A stretch of 64,000 nt of DNA from Candidatus Enterovibrio escicola (GTDB lineage Bacteria > Pseudomonadota > Gammaproteobacteria > Enterobacterales > Vibrionaceae), in assembly GCF_002464935.1 (NCBI RefSeq), contig NZ_NBYY01000015.1, positions 47,874-111,873 of the forward strand. The letters run 5' to 3'. The notes below the pieces were generated by a model. That model made no database searches and was not told the origin of the DNA. It was given only the letters and a program-made list of their open reading frames with translations. The translations under genes were made by a program, and so were the position numbers. Below are positions 1-9,599 of this stretch, in pieces. Numbering within the stretch: position 1 is the first letter of the stretch; every line of letters begins with the position of its first letter.

Positions 1-179
1 ACCACAATACCTAAAAAGCAGAGGATACTTAAGATTCAACACGCTATAATCTACAATGCTTACAGCACTATATTTTTATGATAAAACCAATCAATTTTAG
101 AAGGAAAATGAATCTTAGGGTCATTTGGGTATAAAATACCGCCCTCGTTTTCTGCCTTTTTAGGAAACACATAACGATC
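1..179. other. upstream region of lpxL
   Basis: No gene or RNA is recognised here. An AT-rich stretch around 60-140 probably holds the promoter of the downstream acyltransferase gene. The sequence before position 1 is not available, so this may also be the tail of a larger intergenic region. Confidence 0.4.
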
Positions 180-1109
180 ATGAGTCAAATATTGGAAGCA
201 CCAACATTTAAATGGTCTTTCCTCCATCCAAAGTATTTTCATACTTGGATTGGTGTTAGTTTGATGTTCCTCATCAGTTGGCTGCCATACCGAGTGCTAC
301 GTCTCTTAGGCCAAAAGTTTGGACTACTGATCATGCATTTTCTTAAAAACAGGCGAAACATCGCCGAGCGTAACCTTCAGCTTTGCTTCCCAGAAATGAC
401 AGTAGGTGAACGCAAAGTTATGCTGAAAGAAAATTCTAAGCACATAGGTTTAGCATTATTTGAAACCTGTATGGCATGGTTTTGGCCGGATTGGCGTATC
501 AAGAAACATGTTAAGTATATTGGTTTCGAGCAGCTAGACGCGATTAAAGCGAAAAAGAAAGGCGTTCTGATCATCGCAGTTCATTCACTGAACCTCGAAC
601 TAGGTGCAAGAGCATTTGGCACCCACACGTCAGGATTCGGTGTGTACCGTGCTAATAGCAATCCCGTCTATGACTGGATTCAATACCGAGGAAGAACCCA
701 AGATAATGGTGCTATCGATCGTTTTGACGTAAAACGAATGGTGAAGATTCTGCGTGAAGGTGGTCTACTTTGGTATGCACCTGACCACGACTACGGATGC
801 CATCGTTATGCGTGGGCACCCCTGTTTGCAGTAGAAAAGGCCTGCACTACCACGGGGACTCACTTATTAGCATCCGCAGGTAAAGCAGATGTCATGACAT
901 TCACGATTACACGTGACCGAAAAGGCACGGGATATACACTAACGTTAGATCCACCAATGGCCGCTTTTCCATATAACGATGAGGCCGCAGCAGCCACCTA
1001 CACTAACAAATTTATTGAGCGTTCTATTTTGCGTGCACCAGAACAGTATATGTGGCTACATCGCCGCTTCAAGAGCCGCCCTGAGGGTGAAAGATCACTC
1101 TACGAGTGA
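180..1109 (+). CDS. lpxL: lipid A biosynthesis lauroyl acyltransferase LpxL
   Basis: 309-aa inner-membrane acyltransferase of the LpxL/LpxM/LpxP (HtrB) family, which transfers a fatty acyl chain from acyl-ACP to the Kdo2-lipid A precursor in lipopolysaccharide synthesis. The sequence shows a hydrophobic N-terminal anchor (about residues 22-50), the catalytic H-x4-E motif in HSLNLE (about residue 135), and the family C-terminus YMWLHRRFKSRPEG. Length is normal for the family (about 306 aa in E. coli). The ATG at 180 is the natural start, with AGGAAA about a dozen bases upstream. It stands alone; the next 80 bp lead into an IS982 end fragment. LpxL is preferred over LpxM because of the closing RRFK-RPEG segment. 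LpxP, the cold-induced paralogue, cannot be excluded from sequence reading alone. Confidence 0.9.
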   Translation: MSQILEAPTFKWSFLHPKYFHTWIGVSLMFLISWLPYRVLRLLGQKFGLLIMHFLKNRRNIAERNLQLCFPEMTVGERKVMLKENSKHIGLALFETCMAWFWPDWRIKKHVKYIGFEQLDAIKAKKKGVLIIAVHSLNLELGARAFGTHTSGFGVYRANSNPVYDWIQYRGRTQDNGAIDRFDVKRMVKILREGGLLWYAPDHDYGCHRYAWAPLFAVEKACTTTGTHLLASAGKADVMTFTITRDRKGTGYTLTLDPPMAAFPYNDEAAAATYTNKFIERSILRAPEQYMWLHRRFKSRPEGERSLYE

Positions 1110-1191
1110 TTGAGTGTATCCATTAAAGTATCAAATATCATGGGGAAAGTCTCATCCGATTATTTCCTCATTCATGATTGTAGACCACAAT

Positions 1192-1330
1192 TAACCTGAG
1201 TTACGCATAAGAAATAAACTAAATGCCAAAGTCATGATCTGACCGTTAAAAAACTATCGCCTGCATAAGGGCTTGGTCATGAATAACTTAAACTCTATTT
1301 TCATCGATACCGACGACTTCTGCCAGAGTC
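1192..1330 (+). mobile_element. IS982-family left-end fragment
   Basis: Starts with the terminal ACCTGAG...CATAAG seen at the left end of the other IS982 copies in this window. It continues through the transposase start, with the decayed reading of the N-terminal D-D-FCQ segment near 1305-1328, and then stops abruptly. Only about 140 bp of a roughly 970-bp element remain. Confidence 0.8.
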
Positions 1331-1395
1331 AACGACACACATAAACAGTGACAAATCGCGATCTTTTATCACACCTACTACCTACTATTAGGTAG

Positions 1396-2037
1396 TTAGA
1401 AGTTGAACTCAATTCCACAGAAAAAGCCATCATTCATAAATTTCCCTTTGTTTGTGCCAAAGTAATTAAAATCGTAATCCTGAATACGATAACCCGTTTT
1501 GAAGTTCAGATCAGCTGCGGCAACACCTAAGGTGAACATCGTACCCACTTCACCATCAACTGTAGTTGTTTTATCGTAGCTACCAAAGCTTAAGCTACCG
1601 AACAGTGAAATTGACGTTGCTGGAATGCCAAGACGTACTTCACTGTAAATGTTTGGTTGCCATTCATTGAACTTCTGCCCATTAAAACGACCATTAAAAG
1701 ATTGTAGGTTCAGACCGACATCAAATGAGATCAGATTGTTATCCAGAATTTCGTAATACGCGATAAAATCCATCTGATTAAAATCAGTGTTGAATTTCAT
1801 TGATTGCATACTAGAATGACGCACTTTTACGTTAGGAATAAGAGGAATAAAATGCTCTAATGCGACATAGTAAGAAAACTGATTATTTGCATCATTAGTG
1901 CGTATGTCGTTGATTGTACTATCGGAATACCAAGTATCAACACCAACTTTCGCCCCTAGAAGCATTGCCGAGTGTGCACGCATTGAGAATATACCAACCA
2001 CTGCTATCGCCACAATATAAAGGTATGATTTTTTCAT
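1396..2037 (-). CDS. TIGR04219-family outer membrane beta-barrel protein
   Basis: 213-aa predicted outer membrane protein. It begins with a signal peptide (MKK, hydrophobic core about residues 5-22, ending near ARAHSA), followed by alternating polar/hydrophobic strands and a terminal phenylalanine (GIEFNF) typical of Bam-assembled barrels. It resembles the small barrel family annotated TIGR04219 in vibrios, whose function is not established. A GGAG-type ribosome binding site lies about 8 bases before the ATG at 2037. It is monocistronic, with IS relics on both sides. It could alternatively be called an OmpW-like or generic 8-strand barrel; the outer-membrane assignment is firmer than the family name. 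Confidence 0.8.
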   Translation of the reverse strand: MKKSYLYIVAIAVVGIFSMRAHSAMLLGAKVGVDTWYSDSTINDIRTNDANNQFSYYVALEHFIPLIPNVKVRHSSMQSMKFNTDFNQMDFIAYYEILDNNLISFDVGLNLQSFNGRFNGQKFNEWQPNIYSEVRLGIPATSISLFGSLSFGSYDKTTTVDGEVGTMFTLGVAAADLNFKTGYRIQDYDFNYFGTNKGKFMNDGFFCGIEFNF

Positions 2038-2144
2038 TCAGATAACTCCACCTAACGGTTATAAACTTATATTGGAAAGACTATAGCAAAGCCTCTTAAA
2101 GTATGCCGTACAAAACTAGCGTATTTCATGGAAATAGTTGTTGT

Positions 2145-2190
2145 TAACCTCAGATCTGCATAAGTAAGCGCTTATGCAGATCTGAGGTTA
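2145..2190. repeat. 46-bp palindrome of two IS982 right ends
   Basis: Two 20-bp arms (2145-2164 and 2171-2190) are perfect reverse complements around a 6-bp centre. Each arm equals the right terminus of the IS982 copies in this window (ACCTCAGATCTGCATAAG plus flanking TA). A near-identical palindrome occurs at 31781-31830. It abuts the right side of the IS982 relic that follows. Confidence 0.9.
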
Positions 2191-3852
2191 CTTTAGATAG
2201 TTGGCTTCATCTACGCTAAACTATAAGCGTCGTTGTTATCATCTGGATGCAGGCTCCCTATTTCCATAGATGGATCTCCATAGATTATCAGGCACGACTT
2301 TTTATCATCAACATTGGTTGTTGTTACCTTTACCGAAATGATACTACCGTGATCGTTGGTAATAAGATGCAGTTTATAGCTATAGAACAATCCCATCGGC
2401 CTCTTCACTTCATTTAACCACCCCATCAAACACTCAAGACCGTAAAATACGTAGATTATGATGGAACTGTAGCTTGTTGAATCACCTGACGCGATACCCG
2501 TAAGCTTGGCTTGGTCGTAAACCAGATAATAAAAAGTGAAACCAAAGCACTTTGCATCAACCTAAACATCCGTTTATAGCCGAGAAATTAGGGAATTCAC
2601 CTGTTAGGATCAGTAAACAAGTTGTATGTAATACATTTTAAAGTCAAGAAACTAAGATTGATGAAAAGATACAATAATAGTCATGACTCCACTGATTGAA
2701 AGGCGAGCAGGTCTATTTCTTGCCTTGGCACCTGAAGTCCAGTATTTTTCGGGGTTGTTTCCCTAATATCTGAACTAATCACAATTCCTACAATCAGATC
2801 ATCCTGGAGTTAAGTCGGAGGTTATAATGGGAAAGAGCAAGCACAAGATCAGCAACTGGAAAGAATATAATCAAACATTAGTAAAGCATGGCTCAGTGAC
2901 TTTTTGGACAGACGTCGCTGCTATTAAGGTATGCCATTGTCTAAAGCATCACGGTTATCGTGACCGTGGGTTTATATTTTTGGATACCTTGATTGAAACG
3001 GCACTAATGGTGAAATATATTTTTAAATTCCCACTTCGTGGATTAAAAGGCTTTCTCAATTCAGTTGTTACATTGATGCCACAACCTAAAAATATACGAT
3101 GAAGGTGAATGGAAAACCTGTAAACACGGTAAGGATAAACGGCGTATCTGACGCAAACTTCATCTTGCCGTTGATGTGTCTACTCATGAGAGTATTGCTC
3201 CAGCAGTTAGCCTAGTTTCTGTGGATGACAATGAGGTTTTACCTACATTATATAACCCATTATGACAAAAGATAGAGCAAGTCAGTGCTGATGGATCCGA
3301 TGACACAAGAGCATGTCACCACGTACTGAAGAACCAAGAAATCACGCCCACTATTCCACCTCGAAGCAACGAGGAGTACTGGGAGGAAGATCATCCTATA
3401 AATGGGGCTGTGAAGGCGTTATAAAGAGGACAAACTGACGGAATGAAAAAAGGACAGTGGTTATCACAAGCGCTCATTAGCAGAAACAGCAATGTTTCGC
3501 TATAAACAGTTGATAAACCCTAAACTCACTCTTCGTAATTACAATGCTCAAGTTAGTGAACCTTGGAAAATATAAAAGCGATGAACAAAGTTATAAGACT
3601 CGGTATGTCTGTTCGCTAACAGACAAATTAAGACTGTAAAAAAGATTGGGATCACTGCGTTATAGACCTAATTTAATCAACAACACCGTGTTTTTCCCAA
3701 AATAGAAAGGAAAACCTAATAGAGATCCATCGATATCGGCGAGAACAACGTTTAAAGTAATCATATAATAGTCCTTATGTGATGGATAATTTGATGCAAA
3801 AGATCAGATCGTGACTTGGATATTTAGTTCATTTCGTACACGAAAATCAGGT
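2191..3852 (-). mobile_element. IS982-family relic (diverged lineage) split by an IS903-type element
   Basis: Minus-strand IS982 remnant in two parts, about 2191-2750 and 3688-3852. The left terminus at 3833-3852 still carries the CATTTAGTTCATTT and AGGT end. The transposase fragment at 2211-2429 reads GWLNEVKRPMGLFYSYKLHL and VTTTNVDDKKS, which differs from the more common copy (VTTANVDDRKP) and resembles the relic at 47617-48485. Many stops and frameshifts make it non-functional. The IS903-type element at 2751-3687 is inserted into it, so this is the older layer. Confidence 0.7.
2751..3687 (+). mobile_element. IS5-family (IS903 group) relic, transposase broken
   Basis: Bounded by TTGTTTCCC/ATATCTGAAC at the left and ...TTTAATCAACAACACC at the right, the imperfect inverted ends shared by all IS903-group copies here. 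The transposase starts at 2827 (MGKSKHKISNWKEYN) and reads 91 codons before the first frameshift; later parts (YGEGEWKTCKHG, ADGSDDTRACHHV, GYWE) lie in other frames. The DDE residues are therefore not joined in one reading frame. The 9-bp flanks GTATTTTTC and GTGTTTTTC differ at one base, matching the 9-bp target duplication known for the IS903 group. Confidence 0.8.
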
Positions 3853-3925
3853 TAAATATCAGGACAAGCATAACTGCTATTACCACAATATCTGAAATTG
3901 AGCATTTTCAAGTTATTTTGGTATA

Positions 3926-4948
3926 TTAAACATTCAACGCATCTTGGATTTTAGCCAATGCGGCTTCTAACACTTCGATACCTGCGCTAGGTTTGTGCGC
4001 ATTTTCACTGATATAACGACGCCACTGCCTAGTACCTGGCTGAGTATGGAACAAACCCAGCATGTGCCGGGTGATATGGTTAAGATACGTCCCACTACTC
4101 AACTCCGATTCGATATATGGGAACATGGCTTTCACCGCGTCGCATCGTTTAATCATTGGTGCATCGCTACCAAACAGATACTGATCCACTTCTGTCAGCA
4201 AATACGGGGTTTGGTACGCTTTACGGCCAATCATCACACCATCTAGAAACTTCAGGTGTTTTTCCGCTTCAACTAGTGAATTAATACAACCGTTAATACC
4301 TATGGTCAGATGGGGAAAATCTTTCTTAAGTTGATATACACGTGGGTAATCCAGCTTTGGGATTTTGCGGTTCTCTTTTGTGCTCAAGCCTGATAAATAT
4401 GCTTTACGTGCGTGAATAGTGAAGTTACTACAATTGCCTTTCTCACTCACGGTACGCACGAAATCAACCAAAAATTCATAACTGTCTTGATCATCGATAC
4501 CAATACGGGTTTTCACAGTAACCGGAATATCAACCATTTCTTTCATTTCCGCCACACACTGCGCAACCAAATTTGCTTCACCCATCAAGCAAGCACCAAA
4601 CTTACCGTTTTTCACTCGATCAGACGGGCAACCGACATTCAGGTTAATTTCGTCATAGCCAAGCTCTGCTGCAAGTTTGGCACAATGCGCTAAATCAGTA
4701 GGATTTGCACCTCCCAACTGTAACACCACAGGATGTTCTTGATCATTAAATGTAAGAAAATCCCCTTTGCCGTAAATGATCGCGCCTGTTGTTACCATTT
4801 CTGTGTGCAGTAGGGCATGTTTCGATAAGATTCGATGAAAATAGCGACAATGCCGATCGGTCCAACTCAGCATCGGCGCAACGCTAAATCTATTAAGTCC
4901 ATAAGTACTGGTTATGCCGTTATGTATCTGTATGTGTTGATTTTCCAT
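3926..4948 (-). CDS. dusA: tRNA-dihydrouridine(20/20a) synthase DusA
   Basis: 340-aa flavoenzyme that reduces uridines 20 and 20a in the tRNA D-loop using FMN and NADPH. The N-terminal TIM barrel shows the family signature [15 protein letters not shown] (about residues 23-37), the catalytic cysteine region [11 protein letters not shown] (about 102-112) with the following GKFGACLM, and NGCINS (about 219). Length matches E. coli DusA (about 330-345 aa). The start at 4948 is the first ATG before the conserved block. Only 102 bp separate it from the divergent integrase pseudogene at 5051. The 5' end of dusA is a known integration site for a family of prophages and islands, so the first codons may have been re-supplied by such an event (inference). 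Confidence 0.95.
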   Translation of the reverse strand: MENQHIQIHNGITSTYGLNRFSVAPMLSWTDRHCRYFHRILSKHALLHTEMVTTGAIIYGKGDFLTFNDQEHPVVLQLGGANPTDLAHCAKLAAELGYDEINLNVGCPSDRVKNGKFGACLMGEANLVAQCVAEMKEMVDIPVTVKTRIGIDDQDSYEFLVDFVRTVSEKGNCSNFTIHARKAYLSGLSTKENRKIPKLDYPRVYQLKKDFPHLTIGINGCINSLVEAEKHLKFLDGVMIGRKAYQTPYLLTEVDQYLFGSDAPMIKRCDAVKAMFPYIESELSSGTYLNHITRHMLGLFHTQPGTRQWRRYISENAHKPSAGIEVLEAALAKIQDALNV

Positions 4949-5004
4949 ATGTAATTTAAGTACCTATAAATGATCTGAAAGTATCATAAATGCTTGCTAT
5001 AGAC

Positions 5005-5045
5005 CCCCTAAAAGATCCTTTTTCTAATAGGGGATCTAAGGATCT
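5005..5045. promoter_or_regulatory. inverted and direct repeats between dusA and integrase
   Basis: CCCCTA (5005-5010) pairs with TAGGGG (5028-5033). AGATCC (5013-5018) is the reverse complement of GGATCT, which occurs twice (5032-5037 and 5040-5045). Such a cluster just ahead of an integrase gene could be integrase arm-type sites, an operator, or part of the integrase promoter. The repeats are visible; the function is inference. Confidence 0.4.
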
Positions 5046-5050
5046 TATTC

Positions 5051-7085
5051 ATGGCTTATTTCAATATAGAACAAAGAACATTAAATAACAGCGACTTACG
5101 ATACAAGTCGACTGTCTTTATCAAAAAATACGGCAAGATTTTACACCTCAAAAATAAGACATTCAAAAAAAAGGTGCTCGCTACCACGTATGGTAAAAAT
5201 AGAGTTACAGACTTAGAAGCAAACGGACTGAACACTCGGCATACGTGTACGATTGGGAAGTTAATCGATACCTATATCAATGCTAGGGATCTATTTAATA
5301 AAAATGGACGAACAAAGCGTTGCTGCATCAAACTGCTAAGAAATTGTAAGATCGCAAGAATATACACAAACGAATTGAAAATGAAATACTTAATTAACCT
5401 CAAATCTGCATAAGTGTTTGCTTATTAAACCTAGTCATCTTGATGTTCGGCTTCTTTGGTTGAAATGAATACGCGATAAACCCCGCCAGCAAGTCGACCA
5501 TAAAGTTGACGCTGCTACGGTACCGAGAATACTCGATTTTGGATATGTTTTTTAGTTGATCAAAAACGGTTTCTATAATAGATTATTTTCGGATCATCAG
5601 GTAGTTCCAAAGTTTCATCACTTTGGATTTCATGTTTTTTCACACCCGTTATCAGTGTCACTCCCTTATTTGCAAGTTCCCGCTCCAATGGATCAGAGAT
5701 ATAACCTTTATCTCCGTATAAACACCCACTAAGCTCGTCAGCCATTTCCAACACAGGCTTCCTATCATCCACGTTAGCCATCGTTACTTTGAGTGAGATC
5801 ATACCACCTTACTCATTGATAATAAGGTGTAATTTGAAGCCGTAAAACCACTCTATCGTTCCTTTTCCTCGCTTCGAGGTACCTTTAAAAACCTGATATC
5901 TAAAAATGCGTAGGTTGTGATAAACCTGTAACTTGGACGAATCAACGAAGGCAATCCATTTTGGCCTTGCCTGACAGGTGAGTGAGGTAAGAACAAAGCG
6001 GAACCAAAACACCTTGCATGAGCTTGAGCCTTCGCGTGTAGCTGACTCATTCAGGACATTCGTTGATGAGGTAGCGGCAAACAAAGTGGATGTAATAAGT
6101 TTTAAAGTCTCGATACCAAGATTGATGGAAAGCGATCACTATCGTCATCACTTAGCTAACTGAGAGGCGAGAAGACTTGTTTTTTTGTTTGACACCGGAA
6201 GAAATTGGGTATTTTTACCATGCAGGGAGGAAAGTCTGGCAGAAGTCGTCGACATCGACGAGAACAGTGTCTAAGTTACTCATGTTCAAGTTCTTATGCA
6301 GTCAATAGTTTTTAAACGATCAGGTCAAGACTTTGACATTTAGTTCATTTTTTATACTCAGCTCAAGTTAATTACTCATTGTCGCAATAGACGTAGCTCA
6401 GGAGCTGAAACTTGCAACGATTTCTCACGATAGATCCTACGTAAAGGCTATAATGAAAAAAACAAAGCCTATATTTAATATATATATAAATGTTTTAATT
6501 TTTGATGAAGCATTCGCACTACTAAGTGATATGTAATTAATTGGAAAAACGAACAAGAAGGCCTACCGATGCTGAGTTAAAAAAGCTAAGAGCTACACTT
6601 GCTAAATGACAAGAGCATCACGCTAATATAATTCCTCTTACTCATATTCTAAACTTGAGCATATTAAGTGACATGCGCATTAGCGAGGTATGTTTTTTAA
6701 GACGGGAGGATTTAAATCAAGACCATAAAATAATATTTGTTCGCAATAGAAAAAATCTTCTGAAAAAACAAGGTAATCACATTATAGCCACCGTTACTTG
6801 GTGGAGCATTTGATATTGTAATAAAACAGAGTAATGAGCAAGAGTTGCTATCCCAGTATAACACAAAGTAGTGTCACTTTTCCATTTCACCGAGTTAGAA
6901 ACAAACTAAACATAGCTAATTTGAAGTATCACGATTTAAGACGAGAGATGGCAAATCGATTATTAGAAAAAAGTTATAGTATTGAAGAAGTTGTGCAGGA
7001 TACTGGTCATAGAAACTTAAATATAAGATGGACAGTTTACACTCAATTATTTCCTCATAAACTACATGATAAATTCCAAGAATAA
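5051..7085 (+). pseudogene. phage-type tyrosine integrase, interrupted by IS982
   Basis: Decayed site-specific tyrosine recombinase. The N-terminal arm-binding part reads 5051-5396 (MAYFNIEQRTL, KTFKKKVLATTYGKNRVT, ARIYTNELK). It is cut by the IS982 copy at 5397-6368 and resumes at about 6369 (ITHCRNRRSSGAET). The catalytic part follows in pieces: KRTRRPTDAELKKL near 6547, the first-arginine region SDMRISEVCFLRREDL near 6670, and YHDLRREMANRL, DTGHRNLN, VYTQLFPHKLHDKF (6926-7076), which hold the H-x-x-R, GH and tyrosine positions. Stops and a frameshift are present besides the insertion. The gene lies 102 bp from divergent dusA, the arrangement of dusA-targeting integrases. It cannot make a working recombinase. 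Confidence 0.85.
5397..6368 (-). mobile_element. IS982-family copy, full length but decayed, TSD TAATTA
   Basis: 972-bp minus-strand copy with both ends: right terminus ACCTCAAATCTGCATAAG at 5397 and left terminus ...CAGCTCAAGT ending at 6368. It is flanked by a perfect 6-bp duplication TAATTA (5391-5396 and 6369-6374). Transposase pieces are present (FKLHLIINE, VDDRKPVLEMADELSGCLYGDKGYISDPLERELANKGVTLITGVKK at 5560-5830, QARPKWIAFVDSSKLQVYHNLRIF near 5930), but frameshifts and stops break the frame. Insertion destroyed the integrase gene. Confidence 0.9.
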
Positions 7086-7159
7086 CAACAAAAACAACAT
7101 CACAAGCCCCGTAATGCCATGGTTTCCCTTAAGCCTCATTTTTACGTTCAACTTCTTAG

Positions 7160-7475
7160 TTAAGAATTAATTTTATCTGGTTCATTATTACCAGCTAGGA
7201 GCGCCTATTGCGCTTGACGAACAAAAGCGAAAATCTCTTTAAATCCTTGATCATCCAAATCTGATACTTAAGTTGATTAAACACAGATCTCTATTAGAGA
7301 ACATGGCGCGCTCAAGCCCTCTGTTAATCAAATAGTTATATAAATCCTATTTTGTAAAGTTGCCATCCTCATCAAGTAACGCGTAAATCTTATGTACTGG
7401 TGATTCAATACTATCAGTATGATGATTATAGGTTTCGTCGCCAATTAATGCAAACGTAACTGCATCAAGATATAG
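7160..7475 (-). pseudogene. unidentified decayed gene, possibly phage derived
   Basis: The minus strand reads as protein from the IS256 junction at 7475: YLDAVTFALIGDETYNHH, SPVHKIYALLDEDGNF, one TAG, then DLYNYLINRGLERAMFSN. After a frameshift near 7255 it continues DDQGFKEIFAFVRQAQ, a TAG, ALLAGNNEPDKINS, and a stop at 7160-7162. The long protein-like stretch with few stops argues for a recently dead gene rather than chance. The upstream end is removed by the IS256 fragment. I do not recognise the family. Its position between integrase and tape-measure relics suggests a phage gene, for example a tail accessory gene, but that is inference. Confidence 0.4.
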
Positions 7476-7825
7476 TGATTTCTGGTGTATGGATAAGAGA
7501 TAATTCGGTGTAACCTGTTGATTGATATTGCCTGATTAACAACCAACAAGGAATACACCGCATCGACAACAATCATAACGTTACCGATCTTCATAAACTA
7601 GACCCCCCTTAATGAACTGCTAAAACAAGGCGTACAGCAGTTGTTCACTCAAGCTATAGAAGCCAAGATTCAATCCTTTTTCAATAATTTTACATCACTT
7701 CAAGCTAATGGAAAGCAGGAAGTGGTTTGCAATGGTCATTTACCTGAGCGGCACCTACAAACTAAACTCGGCGACATTACCGTTAAAGTCCCAAAGGTTC
7801 CAGATAGAACACAGTGGAGAAAATT
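7474..7825 (+). mobile_element. IS256-family 5' fragment
   Basis: Starts at the terminal TGATTTCTGGTGTATGG also seen at 12786 and runs into the N-terminal transposase coding region (ELLKQGVQQLFTQAIEAKIQSF, LQANGKQEVVCNGHLPER, GDITVKVPKV). The homology stops around 7815, giving roughly the first 95 codons only. The catalytic DDE part and the right end are missing. Confidence 0.8.
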
Positions 7826-7839
7826 AATTGTTGGGTGAA

Positions 7840-8401
7840 TATGCTAGGCAGTCAAACAGCTAAAGTTATTAAAATATTCAAAACTACTCAATCTGAAATG
7901 TCGGAGGGATTCACATCAGAGGGGGCATCAGCAACGGTAGTTGGTGTGAGCATGAGTGAACAAATTGGTGTTCTCGGTACTTTGAAAGCAACGATGTCCG
8001 GTAGTGTCTCAGGCACGAAATACCGAACTTTCTTGTCGGGGATTTCAAAAGTGCAACACGCGATAAATATTAACTTCTTAGATTCGCAACACAAATTGCT
8101 ACCAATTGTAGACACTTTTAATATATTAAAAGCACGTTACAGTGACGTTATTTCCATTGCTGAGTCGGCCGAACTTTCCAAAGCATTTGGCACACAAGAA
8201 GCAACATCAATGCTGAACCTATTAATGCAAAACACAAACGGCTTGAAAATATCTATTGCCGAATTGGAAAAAGATAAGGGCTTAAGAATCGCGGAGGAAA
8301 TGGCAGCAGACATAACTGATCAATTAGAACACATGCAACAAAGCATATTTGCAACCTGGGTAGCAATTGCCTCTGCACTTTTACCTGCAATTATCCGCTA
8401 A
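7840..8401 (+). pseudogene. phage tail tape measure protein fragment (TP901 type)
   Basis: About 185 codons open without a stop, joined at the left to the truncated IS256 piece and ending with TAA at 8399-8401. The reading SEGASATVVGVSMSEQIGVL, GTQEATSMLNLLMQN, EEMAADITDQLEHMQQ and SALLPAIIR resembles the core of TP901-family tape measure proteins of tailed phages, which set tail length and are normally several hundred to over a thousand residues. Only a central slice survives, with no start of its own and no C-terminal part, so it is non-functional. It sits 0.8 kb from the integrase pseudogene and may come from the same prophage. Confidence 0.7.
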
Positions 8402-8409
8402 GTGCGTAA

Positions 8410-8431
8410 AACCTCGCCCAATATAGGCGGA
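8410..8431. repeat. imperfect hairpin upstream of tnpB relic
   Basis: CTCGCC and GGCGGAG flank a short loop, echoing the perfect GC-rich hairpin that follows the tnpB relic at 9551. Subterminal hairpins mark both ends of IS200/IS605 elements, so this may be the left-end structure. Confidence 0.45.
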
Positions 8432-8496
8432 GATATAAGCACATACCGAGAAGAGGTACCTTCCCAATAGGTAATAATTTCTGTAAAATATGCAAC

Positions 8497-9540
8497 ATGA
8501 AACTAGAATATAAAGAAAGATTCTATCCAACTTATGCAGCAAACCTAACTACTAGTAAAATCGTTTGGCTGTCGTCGTTTTATCTGAAATTACTTTCTAA
8601 AATACCGCACTGATGCGTACTATGAGCGCGGTGAATCTATTGCTCATTCAGTATTGGACAAACACCTAGTGCCTTTGAAATTCAAGTTTGAATGGCTAAA
8701 AGAGGTATCCAGCGTTATCTTCTAGCAGATTATACGTAATCAATAAGAAGAATTTAAAAACTTCTGGGAAAACCTCACCACGTATCTGCATTTCAAATCA
8801 AAAAATGACAAGCAATCTATCCGACTAACCATAGCAGCCTTTAACTATCTCAATAGTCAGCTATTCATTGCAAAATCAAAAGAACTACTTGATATTTGCA
8901 GGTCACGCAAACTACCAAGTGCAATCACAACTTTAAAAGATAAAGCTGGGTGATACTTTATGAATTCGAACCTAAATCAATGCCTGTAACTGCTAAGTTG
9001 GTTGGTATTGATTTGGGTTTAAAGAACCTGTTCATCACTAATATCGGTAAAAAAAAGTCGATAAGCCCCGCCATACAAAACACTATAAAACAAACTGGCA
9101 TACCTACAATATCAACTAGCCAAGAAAAAGAAAGGCAGTAAAAATCGCAGCAAGATACGGCAAAAAGTAGCCCGTCTACATTCAAAAATTGCCGATAGTC
9201 GATTAGACTACTTTTACAAGTTGTCTCACAAACTCATTAACGAAAACAAAATTATTTTTGTTGAAGAGCTACAAGCGAAAAACATGATCTGCAATGTAAA
9301 ACTAGCAAAACATATCGCTGATGAGAGTTGGAGCGAGTTCCTTCGCCAACTCAAGTACAAAGCTGAATGGGCAAGGCGCACTATCGCAGAGGTAGATCGC
9401 TTTTTCCCAAGATCAAAGCGTTGTAGCTGTTGTGGATTTGTACATGAAGCAATGACGTTAAATATCCGCGACTAGATCAGGGATAACATCGCAAGAGGTT
9501 ATCTAGTAAAAGCGTGTTGAACTAGAAATTGTTCTTATAG
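8497..9540 (+). pseudogene. IS200/IS605 TnpB (OrfB) relic
   Basis: Decayed TnpB-type RNA-guided nuclease gene with no tnpA nearby. Frames from 8497 read MKLEYKERFYPTYAA, then YYERGESIAHSVLDKHLVPLKFKFEWLKEV in shifted frames. The RuvC-like part VGIDLGLKNLF at about 9003 carries the first catalytic Asp, and FVEELQAKNMICNVKLAKHI at 9257 carries the RuvC Glu. The zinc-finger entry RFFPRSKRCSCCGFV is at 9398, and a TAG follows at 9473. The second CxxC pair and the last RuvC Asp segment are not readable after that stop. A perfect hairpin at 9551-9574 marks the right end. Multiple stops before 8950 make it non-functional. Confidence 0.8.
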
Positions 9541-9550
9541 CAAGATAAGA

Positions 9551-9574
9551 ACCCTCGCCCTATCGGGCGAGGGT
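9551..9574. repeat. perfect GC-rich hairpin at IS605-type right end
   Basis: ACCCTCGCCC (9551-9560) pairs perfectly with GGGCGAGGGT (9565-9574) around the loop TATC. It sits about 75 bp after the tnpB relic stop. It is most likely the right-end recognition hairpin of the IS200/IS605 element. No T-run follows, so a terminator is less likely. Confidence 0.75.
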
Positions 9575-9599
9575 AAGTCAGAAGTTTCATATCTATTTT

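Noticed and set aside
1360..1395. Terminator for the outer membrane protein gene
   Set aside because: The CTACC/GGTAG inversion is short and has no T-run on the minus strand.
5051..5413. Independent small protein of 120 codons
   Set aside because: It is the N-terminal part of the integrase; the last codons are IS982 right-end sequence and the frame resumes after the IS at 6369.
7814..7850. Start codon for the tape-measure fragment at 7814
   Set aside because: The ATG lies in the IS256 remnant, and the first residues do not belong to the phage protein; the frame is a chance fusion.
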